A stretch of 64,000 nt of DNA from CAVQJU01 sp963729215 (GTDB lineage: Bacteria; Acidobacteriota; Vicinamibacteria; Vicinamibacterales; CAVVIG01), in the NCBI GenBank assembly GCA_963729215.1, contig CAVSND010000030.1, positions 124,001 through 188,000 on the forward strand. Direction: 5' to 3'. Numbering within the stretch: the first letter of the stretch is position 1; each line of letters begins with the position of its first letter. The notes beneath the pieces were generated by a model that saw only the letters and a program-made list of their open reading frames with translations, was not told the origin of the DNA and searched no databases. Position numbers and translations under genes: made by a program. This document shows positions 41,402 through 49,343 of this stretch, one piece after another.

Positions 41402-42769
41402 ATGACGACCGATCCGAGGGAAACGATCGCCCGTTCGCCGATGACCGCGCCGCAGATGCTGGTCGTCGGGCTCACCGTCGCCCTGAACGCGCTCGACGGG
41501 TTCGACGTCCTGTCGATCAGCTACGCGTCGCCGGGCATCGCGAAAGAATGGGGCATTGACCGCGCCGCGCTCGGCATCGTGTTGTCGATGGAGCTTATCG
41601 GCATGGCCATCGGCTCGGCGCTCCTCGGCGGCGTCGCGGACCGGATCGGTCGGCGCCCGACGATCCTCGGGTGCCTGGCCGTCATGGCGACCGGCATGGT
41701 GATGGCCACCACGGCGAACGGCCTGGCGGCGCTGTCGACGTGGCGCATCGTCACGGGCCTGGGCATTGGCGGCATGCTGGCGGCGATCAACGCGGTCGCG
41801 ACCGAGTTTTCAAACGCCCGGCGCCGCCACCTGAGCGTGTCGCTGATGTCCATCGGCTATCCGCTCGGCGCCGTGTTCGGCGGGCTTGCGGCCGCGCGGC
41901 TGCTCGTCGGCCACGACTGGCGCACCGTCTTCTACTTTGGCGCGGCGGTGACAGCCACCTTGATACCGATCGTGTTCGTGTTCGTCCCGGAGTCGGTGCA
42001 CTGGCTCGTGCGGAAGCAGCCGGCCGGCGCGCTTCAGCGGGTCAATCGTTCGCTCACGAAGATCGGCTACACGACCACGGACGCGCTGCCTGAGATTCCG
42101 GCCGACGCGCGCGGCCGGGCATTCGCCGACGTGTTCGCGGCCCGCCAGATCTCCGGCACGGTGATCGTGACGCTCGCGTACTTCCTCCACATCACGACCT
42201 TCTATTTCATCGTGAAATGGGTGCCGAAGATCGTCGTCGATCTTGGTTTCGCGGCGTCGTCCGCGGCTGGTGTGCTGGTGTGGACGAACGTGGGAGGCGC
42301 CATCGGCGGCGCCGTGCTGGGGCTGCTCACGCAGAAGTACAGCGTGAAGACACTGACGATCGTCGTGCTGCTCGCGTCGACAGCCGCCGTGACGGCATTC
42401 GGCCAGACGCCGGCGGACCTCCAGCGCCTGTCGATCATCTGCGGCCTGTGCGGCTTCGCTATCAACGCGGGCATCGTGGGCCTGTACGCGATCATCGCGC
42501 AGGTCTTCCCCACCCATATCCGCGCAAGCGGAACGGGCTTTACCATCGGCGTCGGGCGCGGCGGCTCGGTCTTCGCGCCGATCATCGCGGGGTTCCTGTT
42601 CGCGGCCGGCTATGGGCTGCCGACCGTGGCGCTTCTCCTCGGCCTCGGCTCGTTGTTCGCCGCCGGCGTGCTTCTGCTCCTCAAACTCGAAACCGATCAA
42701 CCGGCGGCCGAACGCCCCGGCCACCGTGTGGTTGCTACGCAGATTCCGGCGCCTGGCCACGCCAGGTAG
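41402..42769 (+). CDS. MFS transporter, aromatic acid:H+ symporter (AAHS) type
   Basis: This 455-residue protein has 12 predicted membrane helices. The motif LNALDGFDVLSISYASP in helix 1 (the DGFD motif) and GGVADRIGRRPTIL in the loop after helix 2 identify the AAHS family (PcaK/BenK/MhpT-like). WRIVTGLGIGGMLAAINAV and QVFPTHIRASGTGFTIGVGR are the usual motifs of helix 4 and the loop after helix 10. It would import aromatic or related acids with protons. Its neighbours include a Tat-exported ThDP enzyme, but no ring-cleavage gene lies next to it. Confidence 0.9.
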   Translation: MTTDPRETIARSPMTAPQMLVVGLTVALNALDGFDVLSISYASPGIAKEWGIDRAALGIVLSMELIGMAIGSALLGGVADRIGRRPTILGCLAVMATGMVMATTANGLAALSTWRIVTGLGIGGMLAAINAVATEFSNARRRHLSVSLMSIGYPLGAVFGGLAAARLLVGHDWRTVFYFGAAVTATLIPIVFVFVPESVHWLVRKQPAGALQRVNRSLTKIGYTTTDALPEIPADARGRAFADVFAARQISGTVIVTLAYFLHITTFYFIVKWVPKIVVDLGFAASSAAGVLVWTNVGGAIGGAVLGLLTQKYSVKTLTIVVLLASTAAVTAFGQTPADLQRLSIICGLCGFAINAGIVGLYAIIAQVFPTHIRASGTGFTIGVGRGGSVFAPIIAGFLFAAGYGLPTVALLLGLGSLFAAGVLLLLKLETDQPAAERPGHRVVATQIPAPGHAR

Positions 42770-42777
42770 GAGGCAGC

Positions 42778-43464
42778 ATGCGATCGTCACAATCCGGCAT
42801 CAGAACCTTCGCCGTCATGGGTCTCGTCCTGTGCGCCTCCGCCGCGGCGGCGCAGCAGGCGCCCCAGGCAGCCCCGGCAGCAACATCGCGGCCGCCGCTC
42901 GTATTCAAGGAAGAATGGCGGCTGCCGCCCCACGAGGGCGCACCCACCGACGAGAACATGCGGTTCACGCCGGCCGTCGTCAAGACGGACACCATCGAGG
43001 CGAAACTGTACGGGCCGGGTTCGTCGTTCATCCGCGCGGCCGAACACGAAGGCCGCATCGATCTCTGGACGGGACTCGCCACTTCACCGGTGGCGGTGAC
43101 GCTGCGCGACAAACGCAACTACGTCGACCTGACGGGCCTCGCCCGGCTGCGCTGGATGGTCCGGACGTCGAGCATTCACACGCTGTATCCGGTCGTCAAG
43201 CTCGCGGACGGCAGCTACATCGCCGGCAATCGCGGCATCACGACCGACGGGGAATTCGTTCAGGTGGAAATCGTGTTCGGTGGAATGCGCTGGTACAAGC
43301 TGGACCCCGCGAAGGTGGTCGTGACCTCCGAGGTGAAGAATCCCGACTTCAGCAAAGTCGACGAGGTCGGGTTGGTCACGCTGGCGCCCGGCGGCGGACA
43401 TGGTGTCGCCGGATCGGCGAACCTGTCCACCGTTGAATTGTTTGCGAGGGCGGTACCGCGGTAG
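42778..43464 (+). CDS. Secreted protein of unknown function
   Basis: The 228-residue precursor starts at ATG 42778 behind a TAGGAGGC ribosome-binding site. It has a signal peptide (MGLVLCASAAAAQQ). Conserved-looking blocks are LVFKEEWRLPPHEGAPTDEN, LYGPGSSFIRAAEHEGRIDL, WTGLATSPVAVTLRDKRNYV and FVQVEIVFGGMRWYKLDPAK. The pattern resembles a carbohydrate-binding jelly roll (GH16-type relatives), but I cannot place it. It is 8 bp downstream of the symporter and is probably co-transcribed. Confidence 0.7.
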   Translation: MRSSQSGIRTFAVMGLVLCASAAAAQQAPQAAPAATSRPPLVFKEEWRLPPHEGAPTDENMRFTPAVVKTDTIEAKLYGPGSSFIRAAEHEGRIDLWTGLATSPVAVTLRDKRNYVDLTGLARLRWMVRTSSIHTLYPVVKLADGSYIAGNRGITTDGEFVQVEIVFGGMRWYKLDPAKVVVTSEVKNPDFSKVDEVGLVTLAPGGGHGVAGSANLSTVELFARAVPR

Positions 43465-43493
43465 GCAGCCCGCGGTCGACTGACGGATGAGGG

Positions 43494-43697
43494 CTAGGCG
43501 ACCCGGACGTTCTCGCCGCGCGGGCCCTTGGGACCTTCCCCGCGATCGAAGGTGACCGACTGGCCTTCGCGCAACTCCTCGAACCGGGTTCCGCTGCACG
43601 CCGAGCTGTGGAAGAAGTACTCGTTGCCGTCCGCCGCGAGAATGAAGCCGAAGCCCTTGCTGTTCAGACGCTTGATTGTGCCGGTCATCGATGCCAT
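43494..43697 (-). CDS. Cold-shock protein (CspA family)
   Basis: This 67-residue cold-shock domain has the RNP1 motif SKGFGFILAADG, the RNP2-like YFFHSSAC and EGQSVTFDRGEGPKGPRGEN. It should bind single-stranded RNA and act as an RNA chaperone. It is the last of several RNA-binding genes on this strand (44680 to 43494). The first codon is ATG with GAGGA 8 bp upstream. Confidence 0.95.
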   Translation of the reverse strand: MASMTGTIKRLNSKGFGFILAADGNEYFFHSSACSGTRFEELREGQSVTFDRGEGPKGPRGENVRVA

Positions 43698-43757
43698 ACG
43701 TGTCGTCCTCGTTGAGTAGTCGTCAATTGATTACGGCGGCGAGCCGTTAATCCTTCT

Positions 43758-43965
43758 TCATCCCTGTTCGGCCGGGTCCGGAACGGCCACGTCGATGTTG
43801 GCCGAGCGAACCACTTTCCGCTGCGGCGACTTCGTGCTGCGCGGTCACGGCGACCTTCGCCGAGCGAATCACGCGTGGCGTGCAGCCGAGACTCAGTTGC
43901 GCGGCCCGAAGCCCCGACAGCACCGAGAACTCGAAGGCATTCATTCCATCTGGACGTTTGACCAT
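43758..43965 (-). CDS. RNA polymerase omega-like (Rpb6 fold) protein, frameshifted
   Basis: The first frame gives MVKRPDGMNAFEFSVLSGLR and AAQLSLGCTPRV, then KVAVTAQHEVAA. This matches omega-like proteins of Acidobacteriota (NAFEFVVLxxLRAAQLxxGCxPR...AxxEVAxGKV). The next frame continues KVVRSANIDVAVPDPAEQG and stops at 43758, a plausible end. Without the shift, the protein ends at 43747 with a Gly/Arg-rich tail. One extra base near 43818 explains the break. It lies between two cold-shock genes. The omega identity is moderately supported. Confidence 0.6.
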
Positions 43966-44050
43966 TAAGGAGCACCTGCAACCAAAGGGCTTCGGTGAGG
44001 GCTCAGGCCGGGAGTGGCCGAAGGCTCAGAAAAGCAAGACACGCGACCGA

Positions 44051-44356
44051 TCATCGGCGTGCGGACCGCCGCTGGACCTTCAGCGCCCGTGCGCCGCTCA
44101 CCGCGTCCTCGAGCAGTTCGAACATCACCGGTTCGCCCAGGACGAAGTCGTTGATGGACGAGCCTTCGCAGACGTCGGCCCGGTGAAAGTAGACCTCGCG
44201 ATCGTTCGTCAGCCGAATGAACCCGTGGCCCTGGCCGACGCACAGCTTCGCGATGCGGCCGGCGCTCGCCGTGCCCCGGCGGTCCGGCGGGCGCGCAGGC
44301 ATTCGCGACGCGCGCGGCGCGACCTTGCGGGCTGCGCCGTAGAAGTACTCGGCCAC
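44051..44356 (-). CDS. Divergent cold-shock-domain protein
   Basis: This 101-residue protein has an N-terminal basic extension of about 32 residues and then a cold-shock-like OB fold: GRIAKLCVGQGHGFIRLTND, REVYFHRADVCEGSSIND, FVLGEPVMFELLEDAVSG, ARALKVQRR. GHGFIR and VYFHRAD correspond to RNP1 and RNP2. It is 3 bp from the RRM gene upstream and so is co-transcribed with it. The extension is not a signal peptide. Confidence 0.85.
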   Translation of the reverse strand: MAEYFYGAARKVAPRASRMPARPPDRRGTASAGRIAKLCVGQGHGFIRLTNDREVYFHRADVCEGSSINDFVLGEPVMFELLEDAVSGARALKVQRRSARR

Positions 44357-44359
44357 AGC

Positions 44360-44680
44360 CTACCAGCGCGGCTCGGAACGGCGACGATTCGACTGGCCGC
44401 CGCGGTCTCCGCCGTAGCCGCCGGACCGTTCAGGTTTGGGTCGCGCTTCGTTGACGGTCAGTCCGCGGCCGCCGAGTTGATACTCGTTGAGCTCGGTGAT
44501 GGCTTTCTGCGCCTCGTCATCCGTGCTCATTTCGACGAAGGCGAACCCGCGCGCGCGGCCCGTGGCCATGTCGCGCATCACTTTGACCGTTTCCACCGTG
44601 CCGGCGCGACCGAACAGTTCCTGCAGATCGCCTTCGCCTGTCTCGAACGGCAGATTTCCGACGTACAACCTTCGTCCCAT
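44360..44680 (-). CDS. RRM-type RNA-binding protein
   Basis: This 106-residue single-RRM protein of the bacterial/cyanobacterial Rbp type has RNP2 (RLYVGNLPFE), RNP1 (RARGFAFVEM), DDEAQKAITELNEYQLGGRG and the usual Gly/Arg-rich tail (GGYGGDRGGQSNRRRSEPRW). Relatives are cold-induced. ATG 44680 follows CAGGAGGAG at a 7-bp spacing. Its leader contains a complementary sequence that can hide this ribosome-binding site (44688-44773). It heads the cluster RRM, cold-shock domain, omega-like, CspA. Confidence 0.93.
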   Translation of the reverse strand: MGRRLYVGNLPFETGEGDLQELFGRAGTVETVKVMRDMATGRARGFAFVEMSTDDEAQKAITELNEYQLGGRGLTVNEARPKPERSGGYGGDRGGQSNRRRSEPRW

Positions 44681-44687
44681 AACCTGA

Positions 44688-44773
44688 CTCCTCCTGTCGC
44701 AGCCGACGGCCCAGCCGTCGGCATCGACGCCGGGCGGATGTCGTCTCGTAACCAGGCTGGACTTCAGGAGGAG
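44688..44773 (-). promoter_or_regulatory. Leader RNA structure that can sequester the RRM ribosome-binding site
   Basis: Read on the minus strand, CTCCTCCTG (44773-44765) lies about 70 nt upstream of the Shine-Dalgarno sequence CAGGAGGAG (44696-44688) and is perfectly complementary to it over 9 bp. Between them is an inner hairpin, GCCGACGGC/GCCGTCGGC (44702-44722), with a 3-base loop. This layout fits a temperature- or protein-controlled switch in the mRNA of a cold-inducible RNA-binding gene. It has not been tested. Confidence 0.55.
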
Positions 44774-44867
44774 CGAGTCGGGAGCGGCTCGTTACGCCGG
44801 AGGCGGCACAGTACGTGGCAAAATCCGAGCCGCAAGCATAGCACGGGGGGTATGCCCCTGCACGGGA

Positions 44868-45050
44868 TTAGACGTTCGTGACCAGGGTGCCTTCGGTGGG
44901 AACAGGTGGATCGCCCGGCTTTTCGTCGGAGGGCCGGTCCCCGGGAACCGGCGGATTCTCGATCGGTTGGTCATCGATCGCGACCCTCACTCGATGCCGG
45001 CGCTGGCGAATTTCGAGAAACTGCACGTACGGGACCAGGATGCCTGCCAT
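44868..45050 (-). CDS. Small protein of unknown function with Pro-rich tail
   Basis: A 60-residue frame starts at ATG 45050 behind a GAGGTG ribosome-binding site. MAGILVPYVQFLEIRQRRHR is a short hydrophobic and basic N-terminal stretch; the rest is Pro/Asp-rich (VPGDRPSDEKPGDPPVP). The strong start supports expression. No family is recognised. It stands alone between the RRM gene and sucB. Confidence 0.45.
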   Translation of the reverse strand: MAGILVPYVQFLEIRQRRHRVRVAIDDQPIENPPVPGDRPSDEKPGDPPVPTEGTLVTNV

Positions 45051-45183
45051 GGTTACACCTCGAATCCGATGGCGTACCCGAGTGGAGCGCGTCGAGGCGA
45101 CTGTAGACCCAGACGGCCGGCCGCACAAGGACTACTTCCGCTCGTTCAGTTCCGGCTGAGCCGTTTCGCGGAGACGCAAGGCG

Positions 45184-46338
45184 CTACTGATTGATGAGCA
45201 GTTGCGCGGGTTCCTCGATGTATTCCTTGATCTTCACGAGGAACTGCACGGCCTCTCGGCCATCAACGATGCGGTGGTCGTAGCTGAGGGCGACGTACAT
45301 CATCGGCCGGAGCACGACCTGGCCGTTGACACCGACCGGGCGCTCCTGAATCTTGTGCAGGCCGAGGATGCCGACCTGGGGAGGGTTCAGAATCGGCGTG
45401 CTCAGCAGCGACCCGAAGACGCCGCCGTTGGTGATCGTGAACGTGCCGCCTGCAAGGTCCTGCAGCGTCAGCGTTCCGTCCGCTGCGCGCTTCGCGTAGT
45501 CGCGGATCGTCTGCTCGATCTTCGCGAACGACATCTTGTCGGCATCGCGCAGGACCGGCACCACCAACCCGCCTTCCGCGCCGACGGCAATCCCGATGTC
45601 GTAGTAACGCTTGAGCACAATCTCGTCGCCCTGGATCTCGGCGTTGAGCTGCGGAAACTCGCGGAGGGCGGCCACGCTGACCTTGACGAAGAACGACGAG
45701 ATGCCAAGCCCCACGCCATGCTGCTGCTTGAACGCTTCCTTGTGCCGTTCGCGCAGCCCCATGACCGCCGTCATGTCGACCTCGTTGAAGGTCGTGAGCA
45801 TGGCCGCGTTGTGCTGGGCCTCGACCAGCCGGCGAGCAATCGTCTCCCGGCGCTTCGTCATCCGCTGCCGGACTTCCGGACGTTCACCGGTCGTGCGGGC
45901 CGCGGAAGCGGCTGACGCGGGCACGGCGGCCGGTGCAGGTTTGGCAGGCGGCGGGATCACCTGAGGCGCGGCCGGTGCCGCGGCGGCCGGAGGAACTGGC
46001 GTGCGAGCCGTGGCCGGCGCTTGAGCCGGGGCTGGCGCGGGCGCCGGGGCCGGAGCAGGCGCGGGCGATTGCGACGGCGACGGCTTCAAAGGCGAAGCCG
46101 CGGCGGACTCGTCGAGCGTCCCCAGCACATCGCCGATCTTCACATCCTCCCCGTCCTGCCGCGTGATGCCGCTGATGACACCGCCGCGCTCGGCGTTGAC
46201 CTCGAGGTTGATCTTCTCGGTCTCGAGCTCGACCAGCGGCTCGCCCACGGACACGTGATCGCCAACCTTCTTCAACCAGCGCGCGATCCGCGCTTCGAGC
46301 ACCGACTCACCCAGTTCCGGGACGACGATATTGATCAT
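45184..46338 (-). CDS. sucB: Dihydrolipoyl succinyltransferase (2-oxoglutarate dehydrogenase E2)
   Basis: This 384-residue E2 has one lipoyl domain (residues 1-75) with the lipoylated Lys in VELETEKINLEVNAERGG. A Pro/Ala linker of about 80 residues follows. The catalytic acyltransferase domain has MTKRRETIARRLVEAQHN, AAMLTTFNEVDMTAVMGLR, TFTITNGGVFGSLLSTPILN and the active-site SYDHRIVDGREAVQFL. The peripheral-subunit-binding domain that normally lies between linker and catalytic core (VRxLAxExxVDxxxVxGTGxxGRI) is not visible. sucA lies 62 bp upstream on the same strand, separated by a 9-bp repeat array. No E3 (lpd) gene is in the window. Confidence 0.95.
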   Translation of the reverse strand: MINIVVPELGESVLEARIARWLKKVGDHVSVGEPLVELETEKINLEVNAERGGVISGITRQDGEDVKIGDVLGTLDESAAASPLKPSPSQSPAPAPAPAPAPAPAQAPATARTPVPPAAAAPAAPQVIPPPAKPAPAAVPASAASAARTTGERPEVRQRMTKRRETIARRLVEAQHNAAMLTTFNEVDMTAVMGLRERHKEAFKQQHGVGLGISSFFVKVSVAALREFPQLNAEIQGDEIVLKRYYDIGIAVGAEGGLVVPVLRDADKMSFAKIEQTIRDYAKRAADGTLTLQDLAGGTFTITNGGVFGSLLSTPILNPPQVGILGLHKIQERPVGVNGQVVLRPMMYVALSYDHRIVDGREAVQFLVKIKEYIEEPAQLLINQ

Positions 46339-46347
46339 GGGGATCTA

Positions 46348-46391
46348 TAGGTTCGAGAGGTTCGAGAGGTTCGAGGGGTTCGAGAGGTTCA
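46348..46391. repeat. 9-bp tandem repeat array in the sucA-sucB gap (element C)
   Basis: Five units of about GGTTCGAGA (one as GGTTCGAGG) sit in the 62-bp gap between sucA and sucB. The unit is the same as in the left arm of element B at 13404. There is no inverted arm. The operon is therefore interrupted by the repeat. Confidence 0.8.
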
Positions 46392-46400
46392 CGGTTTTCG

Positions 46401-49196
46401 TCAGACCTGTTTCGACAGCACCATCGACGGGACCGAGGCGTGGCTGTCGAGGTCGAAGGCCTGCTCGACGAGCGCTTTCTGATTCAGCTGGTGCCACGCG
46501 GACGATCCTTCGGACGGGCTGGAGTTGCGGACGCGCCCGACGTAGCGGAGCGGACAGCGGTTGCCGATGAGCTCTTCGAGCCGCGGCCGCACGAACTCCC
46601 ATGCCCCCATGTTCTCGGGCTCTTCCTGCACCCAGGCCACGTCGCGCACCGACGGGTAGCGCTCGATCACCTCGGCGAGCGCGACGTGCGGGAATGGGTA
46701 CAGCTGTTCGACCCGGCAGATCGCCACGGCTGTCGAAGCCGCCCGCCGCTCGCTGCCGATCAGATCAACATAGACCTTGCCGCTGCAGAGGATCAGGCGC
46801 GTCACGGCGCCCGCCCGGCCGCGCGCGTTCTCATCGTCGATCACTGAAAGGAAGCGACCCTGCACGAGCTCCATCGGCGTGGACGCCACCGCCGGGTGAC
46901 GAAGCAGGCTCTTCGGCGTCAACACGAACAACGGAAGCGGATCGAGCTCGAGCAGCGCCGCCTGCCGCCGCAGCAAGTGAAAATACTGGGCGGCGGTCGT
47001 GCAGTTGACGAGGCGCAGGTTGATGTCGGACGCGGCCTGGAGCAGCCGCTCCGGACGCGCGCTCGAGTGTTCGGGCCCCTGCCCTTCGTAACCATGGGGA
47101 AGCAGAAACACGAGCGACGGCGTCAGACCCCACTTCGCACGGCCCGACGTGACGAACTGGTCGAGCATCTCCTGGGCGCCGTTGATGAAATCGCCGTACT
47201 GCGCCTCCCAGATCACCAGGCGCCGCGGCTCCTGCATGTTGTAGCCGAACTCGAATCCAACCGTGGCGTTCTCGCTGAGCGGGCTGTTGTGCAGCTCGAA
47301 CGCCGCGCGCGACTGCGGAAACTCCTGGAGCGGGACCAGCTGCTGCCCGGTCACCGCGTCGTGGAACACGGCGTGGCGATGACTGAACGTTCCGCGCTCG
47401 ACGTCCTCGCCCGTCACGCGAATCGGCGTGCCATCGGCAAGAATGGTCGCGAGGGCGAGCTCCTCCGCTGCCGCCCAGTCAATCGATCGCTCCTCGGGAT
47501 TGACCAGCGCGGCCCGGCGCTTGTCGCGGCCGCGTTCGAGCTTGCGGTGAAACGTGAACCCCTCCGGACGAGCCTGCAGCGCCTCGTTGATCTCGCGAAG
47601 ACGCTCGAGCGGCACACCGGTGGACACCCTGGCCGCCGTGCCCGCGGGCGGTTGTGGCGGCAAGCGCGCGCCCAACTCCTGGTCCGGCTTGAGCGATGCG
47701 TACGTCGCCTCGAGCTCGTCGAAGTATTTCTTCACGAGCGCGTCAGGCAAGTCGGGCGCAACCGTGCCCTTGTCCACGAGCGTGCGGGCCCACGTCTCGC
47801 GAACCGTCGGGTGCGACGCGATCGCCTTGTAGATCATCGGCTGCGTGAACGCAGGCTCGTCGCCCTCGTTGTGGCCATACCGGCGATAGCCGACGAGGTC
47901 GATCAGGAAGTCCAGGCCAAACCGGACTCGATACTCCCACGCCAGCCGCGCCGCCTCGAGGCAGGCGATCGGGTCGTCAGCGTTCACGTGAACGATGGGA
48001 ATCTTGAAGCCGCGGGCCAGGCCGCTCGCGTAGCTGGTGCTGTAGGACTCCCCGGGCGTCGCCGTGAACCCCAGCTGGTTGTTCGCGATGATGTGAATCG
48101 TGCCGCCCGTGTCGTAGCCGGCCAGCCGCGACAGGTTCAGCGTTTCGGCGACGACACCCTGGCCGGGGAACGCGGCGTCGCCGTGAATGAGGATCGGCAG
48201 CGTCAGGCGGCCATCGAACCGCGCTGCGCCCGGCCGATCGACCATCGTCCCGGTGGCGCGCGCCATGCCGACCACGACGGGATCGACCGCTTCAAGGTGG
48301 CTCGGGTTCGGCGCCAGGGTGACGTACATCTGGCCGCGCGGCGCGGCCGTCCGCGCGCCGGCGTGATACGTGACGTCGCCCGTCCAGCCGAGGTCTGTTC
48401 GAAACGTCTTCGCCGCGACCGGGTCCTTGAACTCCGCAAGAATCTGCGCGTAGGGCTTGTCGAGCACGTGCGCGAGCACGTTCAGGCGGCCGCGATGCGC
48501 CATGCCCAGCATCGCGTGGCGTGCGCCGTGGTCGGCCGACCCGCAGATGATCTCGTCGAGGATGGGCACGAGCATGTCGAGCCCTTCGACCGAAAAGCGC
48601 GTTTTGCCCGGAAACGTCCGGTGCAGAAAGCGCTCGAAGACCTCCACCTGGGTGATGCGATCCAGGACCGCCTCGCTGCTGTGCGCGTCCATCGGCGGCA
48701 GGAATCGACCGGACTCGGCCGCGTGACGAAGCCACTCGCGCTCTTCGGGCACGAACACGTGCGAGTAGTCGAAGCCCGTCGTCCAGCAATAGATGTGGCG
48801 GAGCTTCTCGATACCTTCGAAGGCGTTCGCAGACGACTCCGCGATTGGGCCGTCGATGAGCGAGGCCGGCAGGCTTCTGAGATCGTCCTCGTTCAGGCCG
48901 TGTGCCGCTGGCGACAGCGAGGGATCGCCGATCGGATCGGAACCCAACGGGTCGATTCGCGCGGCCAGATGGCCGTATCGACGAATGCAGTCTGCGAGAT
49001 TGGCCGCGCCGACGATCTTCTGGATGTTCGCCGCGCTTGACGACGGTTGAGCGGCCGCCCGGTCGGTCGACGGCGGGGTCCACGACTCGAACGCCTTGCG
49101 CGTGTCGGGGTCAACCGACTCGGGGTTTTGCCGATATCGTTCGTACAGCTCCAGGACGTAGCCCGCGTTGGCTCCCTGGAAATCGTCCAGACGCAT
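46401..49196 (-). CDS. sucA: 2-oxoglutarate dehydrogenase E1 component
   Basis: This 931-residue E1o has an N-terminal peptide typical of the OdhA family (NAGYVLELYERYRQNPESVD). Further motifs are GMAHRGRLNVLAHVLDKPYA, GDAAFPGQGVVAETLNLSRL (the ThDP GDG-like region), EYRVRFGLDFLIDLVGYRRY, GHNEGDEPAFTQPMIYK, FHDAVTGQQLVPLQEFPQSR and LPHGYEGQGPEHSSARPERL. It decarboxylates 2-oxoglutarate and passes the succinyl group to SucB. The length is normal. It diverges from the secreted protein at 49344. Confidence 0.97.
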   Translation of the reverse strand: MRLDDFQGANAGYVLELYERYRQNPESVDPDTRKAFESWTPPSTDRAAAQPSSSAANIQKIVGAANLADCIRRYGHLAARIDPLGSDPIGDPSLSPAAHGLNEDDLRSLPASLIDGPIAESSANAFEGIEKLRHIYCWTTGFDYSHVFVPEEREWLRHAAESGRFLPPMDAHSSEAVLDRITQVEVFERFLHRTFPGKTRFSVEGLDMLVPILDEIICGSADHGARHAMLGMAHRGRLNVLAHVLDKPYAQILAEFKDPVAAKTFRTDLGWTGDVTYHAGARTAAPRGQMYVTLAPNPSHLEAVDPVVVGMARATGTMVDRPGAARFDGRLTLPILIHGDAAFPGQGVVAETLNLSRLAGYDTGGTIHIIANNQLGFTATPGESYSTSYASGLARGFKIPIVHVNADDPIACLEAARLAWEYRVRFGLDFLIDLVGYRRYGHNEGDEPAFTQPMIYKAIASHPTVRETWARTLVDKGTVAPDLPDALVKKYFDELEATYASLKPDQELGARLPPQPPAGTAARVSTGVPLERLREINEALQARPEGFTFHRKLERGRDKRRAALVNPEERSIDWAAAEELALATILADGTPIRVTGEDVERGTFSHRHAVFHDAVTGQQLVPLQEFPQSRAAFELHNSPLSENATVGFEFGYNMQEPRRLVIWEAQYGDFINGAQEMLDQFVTSGRAKWGLTPSLVFLLPHGYEGQGPEHSSARPERLLQAASDINLRLVNCTTAAQYFHLLRRQAALLELDPLPLFVLTPKSLLRHPAVASTPMELVQGRFLSVIDDENARGRAGAVTRLILCSGKVYVDLIGSERRAASTAVAICRVEQLYPFPHVALAEVIERYPSVRDVAWVQEEPENMGAWEFVRPRLEELIGNRCPLRYVGRVRNSSPSEGSSAWHQLNQKALVEQAFDLDSHASVPSMVLSKQV

Positions 49197-49343
49197 ATGA
49201 CCTGCTTATCGTAACCCACGCCCGAGAACCGCGATCCGGGCACAAAAGCGAAACCGGCCGTACCAGAACTGTGCATTCCTGGCTCGGCAGGCCCCGTTTC
49301 TCTTTTCCCCGATACTGGCGCGATCGTTGCTACCTCTCCCCTC

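Noticed and set aside
46896..49040. 714-residue open frame opposite sucA
   Set aside because: Antisense to a full, well-conserved sucA; composition typical of a shadow frame.
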